47,202 nucleotides of DNA from Methylotenera sp. (GCA_017880905.1 JADGRO010000005.1:1-47202); one strand, 5' to 3'; positions 23,626-33,708 are shown, numbered from the stretch's first letter. Program-made: numbers and translations. The notes: generated by a model not told the origin, from the sequence alone.

Positions 23626-24135
23626 ATGGCAACTTTAACGATACTTAATTACCCAGACCCGCGTTTGCACAAGCTGGCAAAGCCTGTTCAAGATGTTGAT
23701 GCAACGATTAAGCGTTTGGTGGACGACATGGCCGAGACCATGTATGCCGCGCCAGGCATAGGTTTGGCGGCCACACAGGTTAATCAGCATATTCAGCTAA
23801 TCGTCATTGATACCTCAAAAGAGCAAAACGATTTGCTGGTTTTGATTAACCCAAAAATTGTTGTAAAAAGTGGACGACAAGAATATGAAGAAGGCTGTTT
23901 ATCAGTACCAGGTATATATGAAACGGTTGCCCGCGCAGAAAAAATCACAGTTGAAGCGCTTGATAAGCATGGTAAAAAGTTCAAATTAGACGTCGAAGGT
24001 CTGCTTGCGGTGTGTATTCAGCACGAAATGGATCATCTGCTGGGCAAAGTGTTTGTAGAATATTTATCGCCACTTAAGCGCAACCGTATTAAATCCAAAA
24101 TGCTTAAGCTAAAACGCGAGAAAGCCAAAGCGTGA
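23626..24135 (+). CDS. def: Peptide deformylase
   Basis: Def removes the formyl group from the N-terminal Met of new proteins. From ATG 23626 the protein is 169 residues and starts [16 protein letters not shown], the usual N-terminus. All three metal-site motifs are seen: [10 protein letters not shown] near residue 44, EEGCLSVPG near residue 88 (Cys ligand) and [12 protein letters not shown] near residue 132 (two His ligands and catalytic Glu). The open frame extends upstream to 23509 but those residues do not resemble the family and overlap the LysM start region. The stop overlaps the fmt GTG start. Confidence 0.96.
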   Translation: MATLTILNYPDPRLHKLAKPVQDVDATIKRLVDDMAETMYAAPGIGLAATQVNQHIQLIVIDTSKEQNDLLVLINPKIVVKSGRQEYEEGCLSVPGIYETVARAEKITVEALDKHGKKFKLDVEGLLAVCIQHEMDHLLGKVFVEYLSPLKRNRIKSKMLKLKREKAKA

Positions 24136-25055
24136 AAATTATTTTCGCTGGAACACCCGAATTTGCTGTGCCAGCTTTGGCTGCGCTTATTCAAGCCGGG
24201 TACGATATCGCTATGGTACTTACGCAGCCCGACCGCCAAGCCGGACGAGGTATGCAGCTTAAAGCCAGCCCGGTAAAAACATTGGCTTTGCAACACAATC
24301 TCAAAGTTTTTCAGCCTGAAACGCTTAAAACAATAGAGGTTCAAGCACAAATTGAAGCCGTGAAAGCCGATGTCATGATAGTGGCGGCTTACGGCTTGAT
24401 TATTCCAACAAAAGTATTAAACATGCCAAAGCTTGGTTGCTACAACATTCATGCTTCGCTACTTCCCCGTTGGCGCGGAGCGGCGCCTATACATCGTGCC
24501 TTGTTGGCGGGCGATACCGAAACTGGCGTGACCATTATGGAAGTCGTGCCTGCGCTGGATGCTGGCGCGATGGTGAGTAAAGCTATTGTGCCGATTACGG
24601 ATGCCGACACCACACAAACTTTGCATGATAAATTAAGTATAATGGGTGCAGATTTGATGGTAAAAGCGTTATCTGAATTGGCCAAGAATGTCGTATTACC
24701 TAGCGTCCAGCAAGATGAAAGTTTAGTCACTTATGCGCACAAACTTGAAAAAAGTGAAGCCGTGATTGATTGGAAAAAAAGCGCAGTGGAAATTTCGTGC
24801 CAAGTACGCGCTTTCAATTCTTTCCCCGTTACCACAGCGCTGTTTAGAGGTGAAACTTGCCGCATTTGGTTTGCGAATGCGCTAAAAGGCAGTGCAAAAA
24901 AAGGTGAAATCATCAGCCTGAAAGCCAATATCTACGTGGGTTGTGGCGATGGCATTTTGGAAATAACCGAACTACAAATGCCGGGCGGAAAACGTCAAAC
25001 CGCACAACAATTTGTGCAAGGACAGCATGTGAAACTAGGCGAGTTTTTTTGCTAA
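24132..25055 (+). CDS. fmt: Methionyl-tRNA formyltransferase
   Basis: Fmt formylates initiator Met-tRNA using 10-formyltetrahydrofolate. The 307-residue protein begins [19 protein letters not shown]. The catalytic-domain motifs are [10 protein letters not shown], then [20 protein letters not shown] near residue 108 (catalytic Asn/His), and [13 protein letters not shown] with the catalytic Asp near residue 142. A C-terminal OB-like tRNA-binding domain follows (~205-307). Its GTG start overlaps the def stop (GTGA), so the pair is coupled, the usual bacterial arrangement. Confidence 0.97.
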   Translation: MKIIFAGTPEFAVPALAALIQAGYDIAMVLTQPDRQAGRGMQLKASPVKTLALQHNLKVFQPETLKTIEVQAQIEAVKADVMIVAAYGLIIPTKVLNMPKLGCYNIHASLLPRWRGAAPIHRALLAGDTETGVTIMEVVPALDAGAMVSKAIVPITDADTTQTLHDKLSIMGADLMVKALSELAKNVVLPSVQQDESLVTYAHKLEKSEAVIDWKKSAVEISCQVRAFNSFPVTTALFRGETCRIWFANALKGSAKKGEIISLKANIYVGCGDGILEITELQMPGGKRQTAQQFVQGQHVKLGEFFC

Positions 25056-25124
25056 TATTCACTTAAATACTTTGTTAATGTGTATTCGAGTAAAATCCAA
25101 ACAACTTGAATTTGAAAGTCTTCT

Positions 25125-26408
25125 TTGTACATTTCCCAACAAATCGCCGCAAACGCAGTCGCAGACGTATTGGCGGGCAGCAACCTCACATTGGCGTTGC
25201 CAGATGCGCTTAAAAGCTTTTCGACAGCAACGTCGCAGCAACGCGGCGCAGCGGCGGATTTGGGCTACGGCACATTACGGTTTTATGGTGAAGTGAATGC
25301 CTATTTAACCCAATTGCTAGAAAAACCGTTGAGTAATGACCACATCACGGCACTTTTATTGGTCGCGATTTATCAGTTGTTGCACGACAAGGCTGATGAT
25401 TTTACGGTAGTGAATCAAGCGGTTAAAGCTGCGAGTTACGCCAAAGCACGCTGGGCTAAAGGCTTGGTAAACGGCGTTTTACGTAATTTTTTGCGACAAA
25501 AAAATCAATTGGTTGAAGCTGTAAAAAATGATGAAGTCGCGCTTTATTCTTACCCACTATGGTGGATTAACAAGCTGAAAAGCCAATATCCAAGCACTTG
25601 GCAGGGTCTATTAGAAATAGGCAATCAACATCCGCCAATGACGTTACGGGTGAATATTAAAAAATCTAGTGCGCAAGAATATTGCCAACTGCTAGCGCGA
25701 CAGGATATTGAAGCAACGCCATTGGGCGCACAGACGGTGATGCTTGCTAAACCGATGCCAGTAGAGCAATTGCCAGGTTTTTTAGATGGAGTGGTTTCGG
25801 TGCAGGATTACGGTGCGCAGTTGGCAGCACATTTCCTAGATTTGCAGCCAGACATGCGTGTACTGGACGCCTGTAGCGCACCGGGTGGCAAAACCGGGCA
25901 TATTTTAGAGCTGGTAGATGTTGACCTTACCGCGCTGGATAATGATGCCAACCGTTTAAGTCGGGTGGAAAGTAATTTAAAGCGGCTTAATTTAAACGCA
26001 AATTTGCAACTGGGTGATGCGAGCACATGGAGGGCTGATAAGCCATTCGACCGCATTTTGGCAGATGTGCCATGCACCGCATCTGGCATAGTGCGTAGGC
26101 ATGTAGATATTAAATGGTTGCGGCGAGAGACCGATATTGTCACTTTTTCACAACAACAATTGCTAATTTTGCAACAATTGTGGCAATTATTGGCAAAAGG
26201 CGGTAAATTACTCTATGTAACTTGTTCGATTTTTAATGAGGAAAATCAACAGCAAATTGATAGTTTTTTGCAAAAAAATGGCGATGCAACTCAATTACCG
26301 CTTTTGCTGACTAAAGACATTGATAAAAACGTCCAAATAGTAAATGGTCAACTTATTCCAACCAGCCTACATGATGGCTTTTTTTATGCGCTACTGCAAA
26401 AAAACTAG
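25125..26408 (+). CDS. rsmB: 16S rRNA (cytosine-967-C5)-methyltransferase RsmB
   Basis: RsmB methylates C967 of 16S rRNA. The 427 residues match the E. coli enzyme in length. An N-terminal NusB-like RNA-binding domain (~1-140, GYGTLRFYGEVNAYL and VNGVLRNFLRQK) precedes the SAM-dependent domain. This has DACSAPGGKTGHILEL near residue 247, LADVPCTASGIVRRH with the release Cys near residue 309, and LLYVTCSIFNEEN with the catalytic Cys near residue 367. In-frame stop TGA 25113-25115 leaves TTG 25125 as the likely start; no strong SD is visible. It lies 69 bases after fmt, as in many proteobacteria. Confidence 0.95.
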   Translation: MYISQQIAANAVADVLAGSNLTLALPDALKSFSTATSQQRGAAADLGYGTLRFYGEVNAYLTQLLEKPLSNDHITALLLVAIYQLLHDKADDFTVVNQAVKAASYAKARWAKGLVNGVLRNFLRQKNQLVEAVKNDEVALYSYPLWWINKLKSQYPSTWQGLLEIGNQHPPMTLRVNIKKSSAQEYCQLLARQDIEATPLGAQTVMLAKPMPVEQLPGFLDGVVSVQDYGAQLAAHFLDLQPDMRVLDACSAPGGKTGHILELVDVDLTALDNDANRLSRVESNLKRLNLNANLQLGDASTWRADKPFDRILADVPCTASGIVRRHVDIKWLRRETDIVTFSQQQLLILQQLWQLLAKGGKLLYVTCSIFNEENQQQIDSFLQKNGDATQLPLLLTKDIDKNVQIVNGQLIPTSLHDGFFYALLQKN

Positions 26409-26964
26409 TCTTTTTTTGTGCCTAGTTTGTATGCTTTCTATTGCATTTGCGGGGGAAAGCAGTATTCAAATTAAGCATGCAGAATTGCTGTCGCAAGATG
26501 ATTATTACAGCCTAAATGCAGATGTCGATATTAGTTTTGATGATGAGATCGAAGAGGCGGTGAATAAAGGTGTACCGCTTAATTTTTTAATTGAATTCCA
26601 AATTGTGAGCCCACGTAAATATTGGTTTGACGACGAAATTGTCACCACATCTCATAGTGTGACATTGAGTTATCACGCCCTGAGCCGTCAATATTTGGTG
26701 AATCGCGGCTTACATCAAAAATCATTTGAAAGTTTAAGTGAAGCCAGACATGAATTGGCGCAAATAAACGATTGGAGAGTGGTAGATAAATCCTTGATTG
26801 ATAAGGGTGGAAATTACAAAGCAGCTTTACTTTTTCGATTAGACCAAAGCAAGCTACCCAAAGCGATTCAGGTGGATACAATTAGTTCAGAAAAGTGGAA
26901 CTTAACCTCGGAAAAATTTGAGTGGACTTTAAAAGAATTAACTGGCAAAGAGCTTAATAAATGA
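26386..26964 (+). CDS. DUF4390 domain-containing secreted protein
   Basis: A small exported protein: signal peptide MRYCKKTSLFLCLVCMLSIAFAGE, then a single DUF4390 domain with ELLSQDDYYSLNADVDISFDDEIEEAV, LIEFQIVSPRKYWFDDE and YHALSRQYLVNRGLHQKSF. Function is unknown; the family is encoded between rsmB and ntrY in betaproteobacteria, which suggests a link with envelope sensing by NtrY, but this is inference. Start choice is uncertain: ATG 26386 gives a clean signal peptide, while ATG 26371/26374 would add four or five residues. All of them overlap the end of rsmB. Confidence 0.87.
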   Translation: MRYCKKTSLFLCLVCMLSIAFAGESSIQIKHAELLSQDDYYSLNADVDISFDDEIEEAVNKGVPLNFLIEFQIVSPRKYWFDDEIVTTSHSVTLSYHALSRQYLVNRGLHQKSFESLSEARHELAQINDWRVVDKSLIDKGGNYKAALLFRLDQSKLPKAIQVDTISSEKWNLTSEKFEWTLKELTGKELNK

Positions 26965-26983
26965 GGTGGTAAATTAGTAAGCC

Positions 26984-29227
26984 ATGAGATATGTATTAAT
27001 CGTAAGTATGTTGCTGGGCTTGGTGTTGTTATTCCTGCTATCTCTCGCAAGCGCGAATACGGCCATTTCTGGCGACTATTACAAAATTTTGCTGTACATC
27101 AATATTGCTTTAGCTGGCGCATTGATTGTACTCATTGGTTTTCAGTTATGGCATCTCTATAAAAAAATCAAAAATCGCGTGATGGGTAGTCGTCTCACGC
27201 TGCGCTTGTTAAGTACATATGCTTTGATGGCAATTATTCCGGGTCTAATTGTATATTTGGTTTCGGTGAATTTTTTAACACGTTCTATCGAGTCTTGGTT
27301 TAACGTAAAGGTGGAATCAGCGCTTGATGGTGGCTTGAGTTTAGGTCAACGTGCCTTAGATATTATGTTAGCTGATGTTGAGGAAAAAGCTGAAAATATG
27401 GCTACCACGTTGGCTTTTCAGCCAACGCGTAGTCACTATAGCCTGCTAAACGATTTGCGCGAAAAATCAGGCATACAGGATGCCACTTTGCTTTCGCTAC
27501 AAGGGCGCATCATTTCTGTTTCAAGTAGTGATTCGAATAGTTTTTTGCCGGAATTGCCTAGCATTCCGCAATTACGCCAAGCGCGAAATCGCATGTATGG
27601 AAAAATTGAGCCAATTCCTAATAAAGGCTTATATTTGCGTGTGTTAGTGCCAGTGAACGTGCAAGAAATTGCTGGTGAGACGCGTATTTTGCAATTGTTA
27701 CAGCCTGTACCAAAGTCGCTATCTAACACGGCAGAGGCGGTGCAAGATGTATATCGGGACTATCAAGAGCTTTCGTATAGCCGTAACTCGCTCAAGGATA
27801 TTTTTGCGCTTACGCTCACTTTGGTGCTAATGCTCTCCATGCTATCGGCATTGGCCATTGCCTTTGTGCTAAGCCGCAGATTAACGCAGCCATTAACAGT
27901 GCTGGCGGAAGGCACACGCGCCATTGCCAGTGGTGATTACAGCACTATGTTGCCAGAACATGGTAAGGATGAATTAGGTATATTAGTGAAATCATTTAAC
28001 AGTATGACGCGCCAACTAGACGATGCCACCAAGGCCGCAGAAAGAAACAGGGCGCGCGTTGAGGCGGCGCGTGGTTATCTGGAAACCATTCTAGCGCATT
28101 TGTCATCAGGGGTGCTGGCAACAAATGAAAAGGCCAAGTTAGCCACTTATAATGTTGCGGCAAGCAATATTTTGGGTATTGATTTATCGCCATTTGAAAG
28201 TCAACCATTTGCGAAAATTGCAGAAAGCCAGCCTTTTTTGGCAGAATTTATCCAGATGTTGCAATCTCATTTTGAATTTACAAAAACTCAAAACCAAGAA
28301 AAGTTGGAGTTGACTAGACAGCTTGAAATTGTGCGGCCGCAAGGTAAGCAATTATTATTGGTACGCGCTACCCGCTTGCCTAGCAACCCGACAACAGGTA
28401 GAGCTGATAACGGCTTTGTGGTGGTTTTTGATGATGTGACAACTATGGTGCAAGCTCAGCGCGACGCGGCTTGGGGTGAGGTGGCGCGGCGTTTGGCACA
28501 TGAAATTAAAAACCCACTTACACCAATTCAGCTATCAGCCGAGCGTCTACAACATAAATTGAGTACAAAATTAAATGAAGATGATGCCAATGTGCTACAA
28601 CGCGCAACCAATACAATTGTGAATCAAGTCAGCGCGATGAAAAGCATGGTTAACGAGTTTAGCGAATATGCACGCGCACCCTCGGCTAATTTAACTAAAC
28701 TCAATATTAACAAACTGATTAAAGATGTATCGGCGCTGTACGATAGTGCGCTAGCTAAAATTACGTTTGATTTAATACCCGATATACCCGTTATGAGGGG
28801 CGACGCCACCATGCTACGGCAAGTGCTGCACAATTTAATGCAAAATGCGCAGGACGCGCTAAAGCAAATTGAAAATCCAGAAATTTTGGTGCAGACCAGC
28901 TTTGATAAAACTTCTATTAAACTCATAGTGAAAGATAATGGACAAGGTTTTCCGCTAGATTTGCTTGCACACGCATTCGAACCTTATGTAACGACCAAAG
29001 CGCATGGCACAGGCTTGGGTTTGGCGATTGTTAAGAAAATGATTGAAGAGCATTTTGGCCAAATTAAAATAGAAAACAACCAAACAGGTGGGGCATGTAT
29101 TACTATTGTATTACCAATAGAAAAGCCAATTGAAAGTAATCTGAAACTTGAAAAAAATGTGAAAATACGCACTAAGAAACAAGTAAGTAACAGCAGTAAC
29201 AAACAAAAAATGGCAAAAGAAATATAA
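26984..29227 (+). CDS. ntrY: NtrY-like sensor histidine kinase
   Basis: The 747-residue membrane kinase has three N-terminal membrane segments (~3-23, ~36-56, ~75-95), a ~180-residue extracytoplasmic region, and a fourth segment (~275-297). Then come HAMP (~298-350), PAS (~365-490), HisKA with phospho-acceptor His506 (ARRLAHEIKNPLTPIQL) and HATPase (~600-710) with N and G boxes (LMQNAQDAL, DNGQGFP, GTGLGLAIVKKMIEE). This is the NtrY layout, linked in relatives to nitrogen, redox or envelope control. The C-terminal ~35 residues are basic and low-complexity (KIRTKKQVSNSSNKQKMAKE). It is 30 bases upstream of its partner ntrX. Confidence 0.94.
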   Translation: MRYVLIVSMLLGLVLLFLLSLASANTAISGDYYKILLYINIALAGALIVLIGFQLWHLYKKIKNRVMGSRLTLRLLSTYALMAIIPGLIVYLVSVNFLTRSIESWFNVKVESALDGGLSLGQRALDIMLADVEEKAENMATTLAFQPTRSHYSLLNDLREKSGIQDATLLSLQGRIISVSSSDSNSFLPELPSIPQLRQARNRMYGKIEPIPNKGLYLRVLVPVNVQEIAGETRILQLLQPVPKSLSNTAEAVQDVYRDYQELSYSRNSLKDIFALTLTLVLMLSMLSALAIAFVLSRRLTQPLTVLAEGTRAIASGDYSTMLPEHGKDELGILVKSFNSMTRQLDDATKAAERNRARVEAARGYLETILAHLSSGVLATNEKAKLATYNVAASNILGIDLSPFESQPFAKIAESQPFLAEFIQMLQSHFEFTKTQNQEKLELTRQLEIVRPQGKQLLLVRATRLPSNPTTGRADNGFVVVFDDVTTMVQAQRDAAWGEVARRLAHEIKNPLTPIQLSAERLQHKLSTKLNEDDANVLQRATNTIVNQVSAMKSMVNEFSEYARAPSANLTKLNINKLIKDVSALYDSALAKITFDLIPDIPVMRGDATMLRQVLHNLMQNAQDALKQIENPEILVQTSFDKTSIKLIVKDNGQGFPLDLLAHAFEPYVTTKAHGTGLGLAIVKKMIEEHFGQIKIENNQTGGACITIVLPIEKPIESNLKLEKNVKIRTKKQVSNSSNKQKMAKEI

Positions 29228-29257
29228 AAAACAAGGCATAAAAAAGGAAGTGTAAAC

Positions 29258-30526
29258 ATGGCGTCACGAAATATTTTGGTGGTGGATGATGAAATTGGCA
29301 TCCGTGAATTATTAAGCGATATCTTGCTTGACGAGGGGCATCAGGTGTCGTTAGCTGAAAACGCACAAGCGGCGCGCGATTCGCGTATAAAACAGCGCCC
29401 AGATATGGTGCTTTTGGATATTTGGATGCCAGATTGCGATGGCATTAGCTTGTTGAAAGAGTGGGGTAATGCGGGGTTGCTCACCATGCCTGTGGTGATG
29501 ATGTCTGGCCACGGAACGATTGACACCGCGGTAGAAGCAACGCGCATTGGCGCATTTGATTTTTTAGAAAAACCGATTGCCCTACAGAAACTGCTTAAAA
29601 CAGTGACTGCGGCGCTAAAACATTCAGAAAATTTACCCAAAACAGAAATGAATTTAGCTAGTTTTGGTAAAAGCTTGGTGATTAATGAGTTAAAACAGCG
29701 TCTAGAACAAATTTCTCGCACCAAAAATGCCTTGTTGCTTATCGGCAAAAAAGGCGGCAGCATTGAGTTGTGCGCACGCTTTTTACATGGGGTTGATACT
29801 CCTTGGGTAGGTTTAACTGAATATGAGAAATTAGCCACGGCGCCTTTGGAATTATTAGAACAAGCGCGCGATGGGATTATATTTATTGATGAAGTTTCTG
29901 CGTTGAATAAAACCGAGCAAAAGGGTTTGCAATTATTACTGACAAAAGCCGAAAAATATCAAGTACGCGTGGTGTGTGCTAGTTATTCAAGCCTACCGCA
30001 ACTTGCCGAGAATGAGCAGTTTGATAACGCCTTAGTACAGGCACTTTCAGTTAGTACGCTAAAAGTGCCAGCACTTAATGATCACCGTGAAGACATTCCT
30101 GACCTTGTCACAGCAATGGCCAATTTGCTGGTAGAGACCTCTGGCTCAAATTATAAAAGCTTTGATGTGGCGGCGTTGAACGCTTTGAGAAATGCTGAAT
30201 GGCCTGGCGATTTAGCAGAGTTAGAAGCGGTGGTGCAGAATTTAATATTAAGTAGCTTAGAAGAAAAAATTACGCTGAGTGATGTGAGTCGAGTACTGGA
30301 GCAATTTTCTGCAAGCCCAGAAAATCAGGCATCAAAACTGCAATCTCTGCCAGTTAATTTGGCACTGCCCCTACGTGAAGCGCGCGATGATTTTGAACGT
30401 TTTTACTTTCAGCATCATATGGCTGTGATCAGTAATAACATGAGCAAATTAGCCGAAATTTCAGGCTTAGAGCGTACGCATTTATACCGCAAACTCAAAC
30501 AGCTTGGGATTAAAATAAAAGGTTAA
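29258..30526 (+). CDS. ntrX: NtrX-like response regulator with a degenerate AAA+ domain
   Basis: The 422-residue protein has a receiver domain (1-120) with phospho-acceptor Asp54 (VLLDIWMPDCDG), Thr/Ser region MMSGHGTID and Lys105 (FLEKPI). The central AAA+ domain is decayed. The P-loop reads GKKGGSIE (163-170) instead of GExGTGKE. Walker B is partly kept (GIIFIDEVSAL), and the GAFTGA loop that contacts sigma-54 is absent because the segment between is shortened to PWVGLTEYEKLAT. HREDIPDL and WPGDLAELEAV survive. A Fis-type HTH ends the protein (MSKLAEISGLERTHLYRKLKQLG). It probably binds DNA under NtrY control but cannot be expected to activate sigma-54. SD AAGGAAG precedes ATG 29258. Confidence 0.93.
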   Translation: MASRNILVVDDEIGIRELLSDILLDEGHQVSLAENAQAARDSRIKQRPDMVLLDIWMPDCDGISLLKEWGNAGLLTMPVVMMSGHGTIDTAVEATRIGAFDFLEKPIALQKLLKTVTAALKHSENLPKTEMNLASFGKSLVINELKQRLEQISRTKNALLLIGKKGGSIELCARFLHGVDTPWVGLTEYEKLATAPLELLEQARDGIIFIDEVSALNKTEQKGLQLLLTKAEKYQVRVVCASYSSLPQLAENEQFDNALVQALSVSTLKVPALNDHREDIPDLVTAMANLLVETSGSNYKSFDVAALNALRNAEWPGDLAELEAVVQNLILSSLEEKITLSDVSRVLEQFSASPENQASKLQSLPVNLALPLREARDDFERFYFQHHMAVISNNMSKLAEISGLERTHLYRKLKQLGIKIKG

Positions 30527-30535
30527 CTTGCTGGC

Positions 30536-31303
30536 TTAATTGGCGAGTGTTAACACTACTGGGGCATGGTCAGAAGGCCGTTCCAGCTTGCGTGGTGCCT
30601 TGTCAATTACACAACTCGTGGCTTTATTTTTCAGGCCATCACTAATTAAAATATGGTCTATGCGCATACCCAAATTGCGTCTGAACCCCGCCATGCGGTA
30701 ATCCCACCAACTAAAGTGTCCTTCGGCTTGCTCAAACAATCTAAAACTATCGTGTAGCCCCAATTTTGTGAGCTTTTCAAAGGCTTCGCGTTCGCGTGGA
30801 CTCACCAAAACTTGGCCAATCCAAGCCTCAGGATCATGGCAATCACGGTCTTCGGGCGCAATGTTGTAATCACCCAGTAACACTAAATTCGGATATTTTT
30901 TAAGCTCTTCTGCAAGCCAGCAGTTAAGCGCCTCTAGCCAGCGCATTTTATAATTGTATTTTTCAGAATCGACTGCTTGGCCATTAGGAATATAGGCGCA
31001 AACGACGCGAATATCTTGAATTGTCGCACTGATGACGCGCTTTTGGTCATCCGCAAACCCAACAATGCCATGCGTAATATCGGCTAAAGCATGCCGCGTT
31101 AAAATGGCAACGCCATTATAGGTTTTTTGCCCACTATGAATTGCTTCATAACCCGCTTGTTTTAATTCGGCATAAGGAAATTTAACGTCTTCCTGTTTGG
31201 TTTCTTGCAGACACAGCACATCCGGTTGATTGTCGCGCACCCAATCCAATACGTGCGGCAAGCGCACGTTGAGAGAATTTACATTCCAAGTAGCAAGTTT
31301 CAT
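30536..31303 (-). CDS. xth: Exodeoxyribonuclease III
   Basis: Xth is the base-excision repair AP endonuclease and 3'-5' exonuclease. The 255-residue protein shows the full set of family motifs: KLATWNVNSLNVRL (Asn), LCLQETKQ (metal Glu), the YNGVAILTR region, VVCAYIPNGQ, LLGDYNIAPEDRDCHDPE (Asp-Asn pair), and the C-terminal RIDHILIS and PSDHAPVVLTL (catalytic His). It is convergent with ntrX (9 bases) and lies 12 bases downstream of prlC on the same strand. Confidence 0.96.
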   Translation of the reverse strand: MKLATWNVNSLNVRLPHVLDWVRDNQPDVLCLQETKQEDVKFPYAELKQAGYEAIHSGQKTYNGVAILTRHALADITHGIVGFADDQKRVISATIQDIRVVCAYIPNGQAVDSEKYNYKMRWLEALNCWLAEELKKYPNLVLLGDYNIAPEDRDCHDPEAWIGQVLVSPREREAFEKLTKLGLHDSFRLFEQAEGHFSWWDYRMAGFRRNLGMRIDHILISDGLKNKATSCVIDKAPRKLERPSDHAPVVLTLAN

Positions 31304-31315
31304 GAAGATTTAATT

Positions 31316-33340
31316 TTAATTCATTCCATTATGTCGTAATAAAGCGTCGATATTGGGTTCACGCCCACGGAAGGCTACGAATGACTCCATTGCTGGGCGT
31401 GAACCACCCTGCGCCAAAATCTCGTGCCAGAATTTTTGGCCAGCCTCTGGGCTTAGTACGCCGTTTTCCTCGAATAAACTGTAAGCATCGGCCGAGAGTA
31501 CTTCTGCCCATTTGTAGCTGTAATAGCCTGCCGCGTAGCCGCCGGCAAAGATGTGCGAGAAGTTATTAGGAAAGCGGTTCCAGCTTGGTGGGCGTACTAC
31601 GGCGACTTGGTCGCGTATTTCTTCAAGCAAGGCAAGCGGTGTTTTTTTGCCAAACACATCAAAGGCACTGTGTAATTTAATATCGAACAACGAGAACTCA
31701 ATTTGTCGCAGGGTTTGCATGCCTGCTTGAAAATTTTTTGCTGCTACCATTTTGTCGAATAATTCGCGAGGCAGTTGTGCACCAGTGTCTACGTGCTCTG
31801 TCATGTGGCGTAGCACGTCCCATTCCCAGCAGAAGTTTTCCATAAACTGGCTAGGTAACTCGACCGCATCCCACTCCACACCCTTAATGCCAGAAACGCT
31901 GTAATCGTTTACCTGAGTGAGCATGTGGTGCAAACCGTGTCCAAATTCATGGAACAAGGTGATGACCTCATCATGCGTAAATAAAGCCGGCTTACTCCCA
32001 ACAGGCGCTGAAAAGTTGCAGGTTAAATAGGCGACTGGCGTGGTAAGCTTGTCTGCTACGACGCGACGTGTAATTGCCTCATCCATCCAGGCACCGCCGC
32101 GCTTGTTTTTGCGAGCGTAAAGGTCTAAATAAAACTGCCCAATGAGTTTGTCGTTAGGGCTGGTAATTTCATAAAAATGCGCATCTTTATGCCATGTGGG
32201 TGCGTTTGATTTTTTAACAAATACACCAAAAATGGTTTCAACTACTTTAAAAAGTCCAGCCATTACATTGGCTTCTGGAAAATATTGCTTTACTTCTTGG
32301 TCAGAAAACGCATATTTATCTTCACGCAATTTTTCTGAAACATATGAGACGTCCCAGGCTTGCAGATCGTCAATTCCAAGCTTCTTGGCATAAGCTACCA
32401 ATTCACGCATGTCCTGCTCTGCATAGGGCCTGGCGCGGCTTGCAAGTTTTTGTAAAAACTCTATCACTTGCTTGGGCGTATCGGCCATTTTGGTCGCGAG
32501 CGAGAATTCGGCAAAGCATTTAAATTCGAGTAACTTTGCCGCTTCATCGCGCAATTTAAGAATTTGCGTGATAATGGGCGTATTATCAAATTCAGGCTTA
32601 CCAAATTCACTCGCACGTGTGGCATAAGCGCGGTAAAGCGTTTCGCGCAGTTCACGGTTATCGGCGTATTGCAGTACAGGTATATAACTGGGGAAGTGCA
32701 AGGTAAATTTGTAGCCGGCATTTTTATCTGCTTTAGCAGCTTCTTTTGCAACTTGTAATACGTCTTCGGGAATTCCGGTCAGTTTTGTTTCATCTTGCTC
32801 ATAAAGCGCGTATTCATTGGTGGTATCGAGTACGTTTTCTTCAAATTTTGCAGTGAGTTTTGAGAGTTCTTCATTAATCGTCTTAAAACGTGCCTTTTTG
32901 TTGGCTGGCAATTCGGCGCCACCTAGTTTGAAATCACGCACTTCGTTATTGATAATTTTTTGTTGCGCGCTATTCAGTTTGGCAAAATCATCACTATTTT
33001 TTATGGCTCGATATTTTGCATAAAGTCGCTCATCTTGCGCTAAATCACTATAAAAATCGGTTAACTTCGCCAAATTATCGTTATATGCCTCGCGCAATTC
33101 TGGGCTATTCACAACCGCATTCATGTGTCCCACTTGTGACCAAGCACGTGATATTTTTTCGTCTAGATCTTCTAGCTTGAGTGCAAAATTTTGCCATGAA
33201 GGCGTATCTTTATTACTCGCCAGCGCATCAATAGTTTTTCTGCCCTCGCCTAAAAGCGCATCCAGTGCAGGTGAGACGTGTTCAGGTTTTATTTTATTAA
33301 AATTAGGTAAACCTGCAAAATGCAACAACGGATTTGACAC
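31316..33340 (-). CDS. prlC: Oligopeptidase A (M3 family zinc metallopeptidase)
   Basis: PrlC is a cytoplasmic oligopeptidase that degrades small peptides and freed signal peptides. The 674 residues match the family. The zinc site HEFGHGLHHML is at ~residue 463, with the third ligand in VELPSQFMENFCWEWD shortly after. IFAGGYAAGYYSYKWAEVLSAD near the C-terminus is the conserved substrate-binding loop. The start is GTG 33340 with a modest purine tract ahead. It is followed by xth on the same strand. Confidence 0.95.
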   Translation of the reverse strand: MSNPLLHFAGLPNFNKIKPEHVSPALDALLGEGRKTIDALASNKDTPSWQNFALKLEDLDEKISRAWSQVGHMNAVVNSPELREAYNDNLAKLTDFYSDLAQDERLYAKYRAIKNSDDFAKLNSAQQKIINNEVRDFKLGGAELPANKKARFKTINEELSKLTAKFEENVLDTTNEYALYEQDETKLTGIPEDVLQVAKEAAKADKNAGYKFTLHFPSYIPVLQYADNRELRETLYRAYATRASEFGKPEFDNTPIITQILKLRDEAAKLLEFKCFAEFSLATKMADTPKQVIEFLQKLASRARPYAEQDMRELVAYAKKLGIDDLQAWDVSYVSEKLREDKYAFSDQEVKQYFPEANVMAGLFKVVETIFGVFVKKSNAPTWHKDAHFYEITSPNDKLIGQFYLDLYARKNKRGGAWMDEAITRRVVADKLTTPVAYLTCNFSAPVGSKPALFTHDEVITLFHEFGHGLHHMLTQVNDYSVSGIKGVEWDAVELPSQFMENFCWEWDVLRHMTEHVDTGAQLPRELFDKMVAAKNFQAGMQTLRQIEFSLFDIKLHSAFDVFGKKTPLALLEEIRDQVAVVRPPSWNRFPNNFSHIFAGGYAAGYYSYKWAEVLSADAYSLFEENGVLSPEAGQKFWHEILAQGGSRPAMESFVAFRGREPNIDALLRHNGMN

Positions 33341-33351
33341 AAAATCTCTTT

Positions 33352-33708
33352 CTAGTTAATTAAACGCAAACAAACAGGATAGCGATAAGTTTCGCCTTTG
33401 CTAGAAGAGATGGCGGCAATAATGCAAAAAACAACATTAATCATCCAAACAAACGGAACTAAGAAAAAACCAATTAACACCCACACTAAAATGCCTGCAA
33501 TAGACTGTGCAATTAGCATAGTAATTTGAAAATTTAGCGCTTCTTTGGATTGGTCGGCAATATAAGTGCTATCGTCTTTTTTGAGTATCCAAACGATTAA
33601 AGCGGGAATAAATGAAAATACAGTGCCGCCTAAATGCGTGACGGTAACGATGTTTTTATCATCGTTACTAGGCATTAAATTATTAGATTCGGTGGTTTCG
33701 ATAGACAT
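33352..33708 (-). CDS. DUF4870 domain-containing membrane protein
   Basis: The 118-residue protein has a short polar N-terminus. Three membrane segments follow in the DUF4870 pattern: VTHLGGTVFSFIPALIVWIL, then the polar loop KKDDSTYIADQSKEALNFQI, TMLIAQSIAGILVWVLIGFFL and PFVWMINVVFCIIAAISSSKG. This loop with YIADQSKEALNFQ is the family hallmark. Function is unknown. SD AAAGGAA precedes ATG 33708. It lies 12 bases before prlC and 18 after ptsI, so it may share their transcript. Confidence 0.9.
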   Translation of the reverse strand: MSIETTESNNLMPSNDDKNIVTVTHLGGTVFSFIPALIVWILKKDDSTYIADQSKEALNFQITMLIAQSIAGILVWVLIGFFLVPFVWMINVVFCIIAAISSSKGETYRYPVCLRLIN

